Source: Rhabdophis nuchalis
Taxonomy: Eukaryota; Chordata; Lepidosauria; Squamata; Natricidae
NCBI GenBank assembly: GCA_039707465.1
Contig: CM077644.1
Span: forward strand, 95,895,375 to 95,959,374
DNA length: 64,000 nucleotides
Direction: 5' to 3'
Made by a program: the position numbers and the translations under genes. Below, piece after piece: positions 57,972 to 64,000 of this stretch (position 1 is its first letter; each line of letters begins with the position of its first letter). A model generated the notes under the pieces. The model saw only the letters and a program-made list of their open reading frames with translations. It was not told the DNA's origin and ran no database searches.

Positions 57972-58287
57972 CAGTGATGGCAAACCTATGGCATGCATGC
58001 CGGAAGGGGCACGCAGAGCTATCTCTACAGGCACGCCGGTCATCACCTGTTGCTGTTCTGGGTTCCGGCGCACAATCACGTAGGCCAGTTGGATTTCATG
58101 CACTGGGAGCACTGGAAACCGGAAGAGCAGCTCCCTGGAGTGCATGTGCGCTCCTGGAAACTGAGCTTCTGGTTTCTGGTGTTCCTGCGCGTGCGCGTTG
58201 GGGAGATGCTCTTCCGGTTTCCAATGCTCCCCCATATGCACATGCTCCTGTTTCGGCACTTGGTGCCAGAAAGGTTTGCCAACACTG
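57972..58287. mobile_element. hAT MITE (CAGTGATGGC ends)
   Basis: Left end cagtgatggcaaacctatgg, right end aggtttgccaacactg. The flanks ccatattc and ctatattc match at 7 of 8 positions. It contains the overlapping CG-rich unit tgcgctcctggaaactgag. Confidence 0.85.
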
Positions 58288-59660
58288 CTATATTCTGTGC
58301 TATTTCTGCGACAAAAATGAATGTGAAGCAAAAGAATGAAAGAGCCATAGAACATTTGTTTATTTGTATCCCACCTGTATTATTTTTATATTATTTATAA
58401 ATAACTCAAGGCATTGATGTGGGAATCTTGGTTGATAGTGGTTGGCTAGGGAGTGGTAGTTGAAGAGTTACATTGAAGCTGTAGAGCTCAGGAAGGAATA
58501 CACTTAAGTTGAAAGAGAAAGGAAGGGAAACAAAATAGGTAGATAAGTCACATAAAAGTAGGAGAGGATGGATAACAGAACTGATAGATTGAAAGGACAA
58601 TGTATTAATTGCTTGTATAACTGCAGCATCATTAAAAACTAAATATGTTTTGATAACTGCCGTACTTTGTATCTGGGTTTATCTTTGAATGTGGTTCAAA
58701 AACTTGAATCACTCCAAACCTTTGCTATAGATATACTAACTGGGACTGGCTAATCATAATCACATGATGCAAATATGTTTCCAGGCCTAGTTTGAGATTC
58801 AAGAGGTCCCACCCACAGAAATGAGGTAGATGGCTACGTTGTGGGGTTTCACTTAAGCTCCTTCCACTTAACACACTTCCATAGATTCATTTTGATTGCC
58901 TTATGATAAGCACCGACTGTAGTTTTTGATATGGCGCAATAGTGCCCCCTAAAGCATCAGGGAAGTTGAATTAACAGAATGCAGCTTTTGTTTTCACAAA
59001 ACATTGCTTCTCTTTAATCCTACTAATAGAGTGGCATAACTAGTGGAATCTAGATTGGACCATTACCCTTCCATTAGGAGTCACTAGGAAGATGGCTTAT
59101 AGACACTAGCAAATTCTGATTGGCTAGATAGGCTCATGAGTTCAGAGCAGAGTATTTCATGAGCAAAATGGCAGTCTGTTCCCCCAAAAGGATGGGTTTT
59201 AATTATCTTCCATATTCTTAAATTGCCGGGGGGGGCGGGGCGGGGGGGAGTGGGAGGAAGGAGAACATCTTGGGAACAGACTAGATGTCTTAAAACTCAG
59301 TATCTTATTCAAGGACACAATAAATATCTAGTTTAGTTAGATTAGCCTGATTGTATTGATTGTTTTGAATTCTCATGGTACGGATTTAACCTTCCCTTGC
59401 TTTTCCTTGCATTCTCTTTCTCCTAATCAGCCTCTTTTAATCTAAAGATTTGAGTTTATTGGTTTAATTAGAGAATTAGAAATTTTAAAAAACTTCCACA
59501 TATGGAAGACAGCATGGTTCTATATCTAGGTCTTATGTTTCCTAAGCAAACCAGCAGTAGCAGCAGCTGGAACCCACCCCTGTGTAGGTCACTTTTTTTC
59601 AATGTTGTTGTAACTTTACACGGTCACTAAATGAAAGGTTCTAAGTCAAAGACTCTCTGT

Positions 59661-59968
59661 CAGTGGTAGGTTCCAGATTCCATTCCGACTGTACCGGTTG
59701 GAATGGGCCCGGCGGTGTCCACGTGGACGCGTGCGCATGCATCCTGGCACTTCCCTGAGCCTCCACAATGCTCCAGCTGCTCAGCGGAGCATCATGCAGG
59801 CGCTGTACATGCTCTGTGTGTGTGTGGAAGCGCCAAAAGCATAAAGGGCAGGTAAGGAGTGAGGGCGGCGGGTGGGCCCTTCGGAGCACCATACCCGAAC
59901 AGTATTGGGTGCTCCAGGCAGGCTCCGGTACGCCCGTACTGGGGCGTACCACCTGCAACCCACCACTG
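59661..59968. mobile_element. hAT MITE (CAGTGGTAGG ends)
   Basis: Left end cagtggtaggttcc, right end gcaacccaccactg. An exact 8-bp duplication ctctctgt flanks it (59653-59660 and 59969-59976). The interior is GC-rich with ggtacgcccgtactggggcg. Confidence 0.87.
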
Positions 59969-60127
59969 CTCTCTGTACTCCTTATCACACTCAGATACAT
60001 TTTCCTTAAGATTAAGGAAAAAGCTATTCTTCACTTACCTGGAAATGTTCGCACTGTGTAACTATATGTATTACGTAACATGAACATATACAAAAGGACG
60101 ACAATGTTATTACTTGTCTTCTTACAG

Positions 60128-60221
60128 ACCTCCTGTAGCCTAGGATCCAGGTGTTCCTGTTCCTGCCCCAGCTGCTGTGCCTCTGTGGACAAAGGTCCTA
60201 CTGTTGAAGAGGAACTAGAAG
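60128..60221 (+). CDS. ABCA4: ABCA4 exon 24 (post-NBD1 segment)
   Basis: Exon of 94 nt between cttcttacag and gtaaga, three codons longer than the 85 nt I recall for human. It starts in phase 0 and ends after one codon base. It reads TSCSLGSRCSCSCPSCCASV, then DKGPTVEEELEG. Six cysteines lie in the first 17 residues. The human segment has a CSCSS motif and fewer cysteines. The segment is cytosolic and poorly conserved. The position and phase make the assignment safe. Confidence 0.9.
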
Positions 60222-60597
60222 GTAAGAACAGGGTTTGCTTCACATGTTCATTGCACAAGGTTATAAGATGGAACTGGCTTACTCACTTTCACAAACAATG
60301 GGCCTATCAGTGATTATTAGGCATATTAAGTAAATAGAGTTTCAGAGGACAAACTGTTTAGAAAAATCATCAGGGAGCGGCCGTGATAAAATTCTCCTTG
60401 GAGGCCTCTGGCATAAAAGGCTATTTGTGTTCAGCAGGACTCTCATGCTTCTAGTAAATAAACATTATGTCATTTTGGATTTTGTAATCCCAGCATTGTC
60501 ACAATTCCAACTTTTGAGCAAGTGACTCTTCATCAAGAACTTTTATAGTGATTAGGATATGTACAACTAAAATCAATATGTTTATACCAGAAGTGGG

Positions 60598-60865
60598 TTT
60601 CACATAATTTTATCATCGGTTCACCGTACACCGAAAATATAAGCATGCACACACACATGCTCACTTCGCTTGCGCCTGCCTTCTGCACATGCGCATGGCC
60701 TTCCCCTCATGCACTTTGCTTGCACGCGTGGCTTGCACACATGCATGTGGCTTACAAAATGTGGCTAAATAGGGCGGCATAGTCCCCGGGGGAGTGGGCG
60801 GCCACCCGCAGGTCACCATTACCGGTTCACCTGAACCGGTCTGAACTGGCTGAATACCACCACTG
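60598..60865. mobile_element. hAT MITE (CAGAAGTGGG / CCACCACTG ends)
   Basis: Left end cagaagtgggtttcac, right end gaataccaccactg. The flanks gtttatac and gtttatat match at 7 of 8 positions. The interior has cattaccggttcacctgaac. Confidence 0.78.
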
Positions 60866-61116
60866 GTTTATATCTTATTTTAGTTGTTAGGTAATGAGAA
60901 TGAGGATGATTTCTCCTCTGCCTTTTTTCTTCAATTTGCCTTTAAAATTTTTTTTTCCAAAGAGCATTTGTGAATACAAAGCATGTGTAAAATTTCATTT
61001 AGATACCTCAACCAAGGAGTTGTGTTTCAATTGGAAATCCCCAGTTCTTGCTGCTTTATTGCGTTAAGTGAATATGGCACTTGCAGAAATATAAACGGTG
61101 TTTCTTGACACTATTT

Positions 61117-61351
61117 GAGAGAGCCAGTTTGATCTAGTAGTTAAGACAACAGGCTAGAAAGCAGGAGATTGTGAGTTATAATCCTACCTTAGCCATGAAA
61201 GCCAGCTGGGTGACTTTTGATCACTGTTTCTCGACTCACTTCACAGAGTTGTGGGGAAAAGAAGAGGAAAATGTGTTGGATATGTTCACTACTTTGTGTT
61301 ATTTGTAAATAAAATAAAGGTAGGATATTAAGCAAACAAACAAGCAAACAA
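61117..61351 (+). mobile_element. tRNA-derived SINE
   Basis: The head agccagtttgatctagtagt and ttaagacaacaggctag resembles a tRNA. The B-box-like gttataatcctacc lies at about 61174. The body has cagctgggtgacttttgatc and cttcacagagttgtgggg. It ends in aataaaggtaggatatta and a short caaa tail. Confidence 0.78.
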
Positions 61352-61890
61352 AATACTTGATAGTGTGATCCTTGAAATATATTTGTCTGAGCCACAAGGG
61401 TCATAGTGAACAGAATGAAAGTGGCTATTCGCTCTCAACTCCCTATAGAAGCGAATATATATGTAGCTCAAGAGTTGAAATTTGGAGACCTTGAGCTTGG
61501 TTGTTTGATTTCCGACATTTCATTACGCAACTAGATACCATCATCCATGTGAGTGGGTATGGGGTCTGCTTCCTCTTTATACACTATTCACAAACTTAGC
61601 CTATCTGTTTTGAGGGGGAGGTGAGTTGCAATCAAGCAGGAAACAATATCCTAAACAAGGAACTACTAAGGAGAAAATTACACCTGCACCAAAACTGGCA
61701 GGGCAAGCTACTGTAAATAAACAGGTAGTAGATCCCCCCACACACACACACAAAAGATTACTTCGATAAAGAAATGCCTGCAAGCAAATAATCCAGTTCA
61801 GAGAGCACCAAGTTCTCTCACCTTCTTTTATAGACCTAATAACAAATAACACTTTTATAAATAATTTGCTTTATTGATTTCCTCAACTAG

Positions 61891-62096
61891 GTAATGTGAA
61901 TGAACTAAATGAAATTGTCCACCATCATGTTCCAGAAGCACAGTTAATTGAAAATATTGGTCAGGAACTTGTCTATCTTCTGCCAAATAAGAATTTTAAA
62001 GAACGAGCCTATTCCAGTCTTTTCAGAGAATTGGAGGAAACCCTGGCTGACGTGGGACTCAGCAGTTTTGGGGTCTCAGATACACCACTTGAAGAG
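61891..62096 (+). CDS. ABCA4: ABCA4 exon 25 (regulatory segment)
   Basis: Exon of 206 nt, equal to human. It completes a Gly codon, then reads [60 protein letters not shown] and VSDTPLEE. This is the conserved ABCA regulatory fold after NBD1. The acceptor is ctcaactag. The donor reads gag/gttggt, with T at +3 and G at +4, which is weak. A tempting gtaatc begins four bases downstream but would break the frame into exon 26. Confidence 0.95.
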
Positions 62097-63096
62097 GTTG
62101 GTAATCTTTAGATATTCAAACAGTTTACCTTTGTCCACTCCTTGCTTTCCTATTTTGGATGAATGCTCCAAACTAAATTGTATAATCAACTGCTGATATT
62201 AAGCCAGTATTTGAGTTTTTGGAGAGGTAGAAATAATTTGTAGAGAGCAGGGATTTTCCCCCCTGCATTGTAGAAACAAATATTGCTAGAGTAATAACCA
62301 GGGGTGGGCTTCAAAAGTTTCAGCAATGGGTTCGCTGCCCCATTGGTGGGTGGGCATGGCCATGGTAGGCGTGGCCTAGTCAGCCTTCTGCAGCATGCCG
62401 AAGGGCGGGTGTTTTTTGCCCTTCCCAGGCTCTGGAGGCTTTTCTCGAGCCTCTGGGAGGGCAAAAAGTGCTTCCCCTGCGTCTTGTAGGCTCTTCGGAG
62501 GCCTTCCCAAGGCCAGAAACAGGTCTGTTTCCAGACTTCCAGAACTTCCGGTAGGCCTATTTTTTGCCCTCCCCAAGCCTCTGCATGGACCCTGCACTTA
62601 CCTTGCATAATGAATGGGTGGTGTGCAGACTCCTGGGAGGGGAGGGGTAGGGCGGGAGGGGCAGAGCCAGCCAGAGGTGGCATTTGGAGGATCTTAGCTA
62701 GAGGATCACCTGAACCTGTGTGAACCCCAGCAGCCCACCCCTGGTAATAACTATTAAATTAGAATTGTCTGATGGGAAGATAGGAGTTGTAATTGAACAC
62801 ATTTCGACACACCAGGAAAAAAATGCAAGGTTAAGGGGATAAAGACAGGATAGTTAGTATAATCCTATACTAACTTTATACTTTATACTATAGTTAGTAT
62901 ATTTCTTCCTATTACCCTGATTTTTTTTAGATTATTTTGTGCCCTTTTAGAGTTTTTTAAACATTAACTAAAAATAAAATGAGAAGAGTAAGATTTTTCC
63001 CTTGTGTTGCATTGGGGTGGAGGGAGAAGATATGCCTAAAGATGCCAGTGCTTACTTTGCTTCCACATAGCATCTTCTCATGCACCTGTCTTTCAG
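62097..63096 (+). other. ABCA4: ABCA4 intron 25
   Basis: Intron of 1.0 kb. It contains one hAT MITE (62299-62743). The last 350 bp is AT-rich, with a small ttatacta repeat near 62860-62900. Confidence 0.82.
62299..62743. mobile_element. hAT MITE (CAGGGGTGGGCTTC ends)
   Basis: Left end caggggtgggcttca, right end gcagcccacccctg. An exact 8-bp duplication gtaataac flanks it (62291-62298 and 62744-62751). The interior resembles the copy at 29865-30290. Confidence 0.9.
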
Positions 63097-63145
63097 GTTT
63101 TCTTGAAGGTTACAGCTGAGGCTGACCTTGAAATACCCAATACAG
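63097..63145 (+). CDS. ABCA4: ABCA4 exon 26
   Basis: Short exon of 49 nt, the same length as human exon 26. It enters in phase 0 after ctgtctttcag and leaves after one codon base before gtatgc. It reads VFLKVTAEADLEIPNTG. With exon 25 this gives EEVFLKV, matching human EEIFLKV. It is the last exon in the window, and the gene continues downstream. Confidence 0.94.
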
Positions 63146-63468
63146 GTATGCATTCCATGATCAAGTCTCTGAAAATCAAAGTTTGCATGAAAAGTTTTAA
63201 TACTTCAAATTTAGCGGTGAATTCCAGTATACCTCCTACCACCTATAACATTCAATACAGTAGGGTTCACTTAAATCATGTTCTTCCTGTCTCCACCTCA
63301 TGCTATCCATTGCCTCATCCATAAGTTAGGAAAAATTCCCTTATCAAGAAAAGAGGATATGATTCTGAAAATACCCAATCAACCCACAATGCAGAAATGA
63401 TTAAAAGTGCTATGAAAATTATTTAGTCTGATCATGCTGGAGCCTTATGGCTATTTTTGCTATCAGTC

Positions 63469-63470
<2 letters not shown>

Positions 63471-63502
<32 letters not shown>

Positions 63503-63533
63503 CTTCCCTCTGTCCCTCCCTCCCTCTCTCTCC
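63471..63533 (+). repeat. (TGTC)n and CCCT pyrimidine repeat
   Basis: Eight tgtc units followed by ccttccctctgtccctccc. It is a simple repeat with no coding value. Confidence 0.93.
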
Positions 63534-63578
63534 ATTCATTTCTGCATTGTAGATTGACTGAGTATTATATATATATAT

Positions 63579-63958
63579 AGTCCTTGACTTACATCAATTG
63601 GAATCAGAATTTTTGTTCCTAAGCAAGGCAAGGCATTTGTTAAGCGAGTTGCACCCATATTTACGACCTTCTGTGCCACAGTTGTTACGTGAATCACTGT
63701 AGTTGTTAAGGTGGACCACATGGTCATTAAACAAAACTAGTTTCCCCATTGACTGTGCTTTTTTGGAAGCCAATTGAGAAGGTAGCAAATGTGATAACAT
63801 GATCCTGGAATGTTGCAACTCTTGTAAATACATGCTGGCAAATTTTGATCACATGACTGCAATCGTTGTGAGTTGAGGACCAGGGCATAAGTCACTTTTT
63901 TCAGGTGGTTGTAAGTTCGGTCACTAGATAAATGGTTGTAAGATGAGAACTACCTGTA
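63579..63958 (-). mobile_element. TACAGGTAGTCC-family MITE
   Basis: Left end agtccttgacttacatc, right end gtaagatgagaactacctgta. The internal order of motifs (gttaagcgag, tttacgacctt, then ttgagttgaggacc) is the reverse of the copy at 23152, so it lies on the minus strand. The right end is best preserved. Confidence 0.72.
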
Positions 63959-64000
63959 AAAACAGTTCACAGATTGATGTTAAGACTTTAGAAATCTATT

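Larger units (their letters stand above)
57811..60127 (+). other. ABCA4: ABCA4 intron 23
   Basis: Intron of 2.3 kb with two hAT MITEs (57972-58287 and 59661-59968). Positions 58300-59640 hold a poly-G-rich patch near 59226-59245 and nothing else assigned. Confidence 0.8.
60222..61890 (+). other. ABCA4: ABCA4 intron 24
   Basis: Intron of 1.67 kb with a hAT MITE (60598-60865) and a SINE (61117-61351). Positions 60230-60590 and 61360-61890 show nothing assigned. Confidence 0.82.
63146..64000 (+). other. ABCA4: ABCA4 intron 26 (5' part)
   Basis: Holds a ctgt array (63471-63501) that passes into a ccct-rich stretch (to about 63533), and a TACAGGTAGTCC-family MITE (63579-63958). Exon 27 is not reached. 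Confidence 0.8.

Noticed and set aside
1..64000. CRISPR arrays, operons, phage or bacterial genes
   Set aside because: The window has vertebrate introns, SINEs and LINEs. The direct repeats seen are microsatellites or target-site duplications.
1..64000. Assigning the gene to ABCA1 or ABCA7 instead of ABCA4
   Set aside because: Exons 12, 14 and 15 ([37 protein letters not shown]) follow ABCA4 spellings, and exon lengths match ABCA4. Only parts of the linker look closer to ABCA1.

Overview
This window is vertebrate nuclear DNA, almost certainly from a squamate reptile and probably a snake. It carries an internal section of one gene, on the + strand: the retinal ABC transporter ABCA4. I find 18 consecutive coding exons, which correspond to human exons 9 to 26. 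They lie between positions 1640 and 63145 and give about 2,820 coding bases (about 940 codons). All 18 have AG/GT borders and compatible phases. Twelve have exactly the length I recall for the human exon, and the other six differ by multiples of three. The first eight exons (promoter, first membrane helix, start of the luminal domain) lie before the window. Exons 27 onward (second luminal domain, second membrane half, second nucleotide-binding domain) lie after it. No other host gene was recognised.

Layout: exons 9-13 (1640-13018) encode the distal part of the first extracellular/intradiscal domain. Exons 14-16 (19344-25481) encode membrane helices TM2-TM6. Exons 17-18 and the start of 19 encode the cytosolic linker. 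Exons 19-23 (45589-57810) encode nucleotide-binding domain 1, with Walker A, Q-loop, signature, Walker B and H-loop all present. Exons 24-26 (60128-63145) encode the regulatory segment after it. The largest introns are 18 (about 9.1 kb), 17 and 19 (about 7 kb each), 11 (6.55 kb) and 13 (6.3 kb).

The introns are dense in mobile elements. There are L2/CR1-type LINE fragments with the motifs [10 protein letters not shown] or FAD-TKL, many with short tandem repeats at the 3' end. One L2 copy is split by a CR1 copy. A 5'-truncated L1 is flanked by a 45-bp direct repeat. There are several tRNA-derived SINEs. At least 14 short non-autonomous hAT elements are present, most with clear 8-bp target-site duplications. 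Another family has TACAGGTAGTCC-type inverted ends. Microsatellites are abundant: ATT, TATC, GGGA, AG, CTGT, and ACCT with related tetramers. This mix (Sauria-type SINE, LINEs with microsatellite tails, many hAT MITEs, L1) fits a snake, but the species call is inference.

I did not find a previously undescribed biological system. The most useful points are: an alternative, frame-preserving donor at ABCA4 exon 18 that would add a lysine-rich linker; a non-consensus donor at exon 25; a 16-C run in the exon 14 acceptor; the 45-bp L1 target duplication; an exact 54-bp segment shared by a MITE and a nearby LINE 3' UTR; and nested transposons whose order of insertion can be read.
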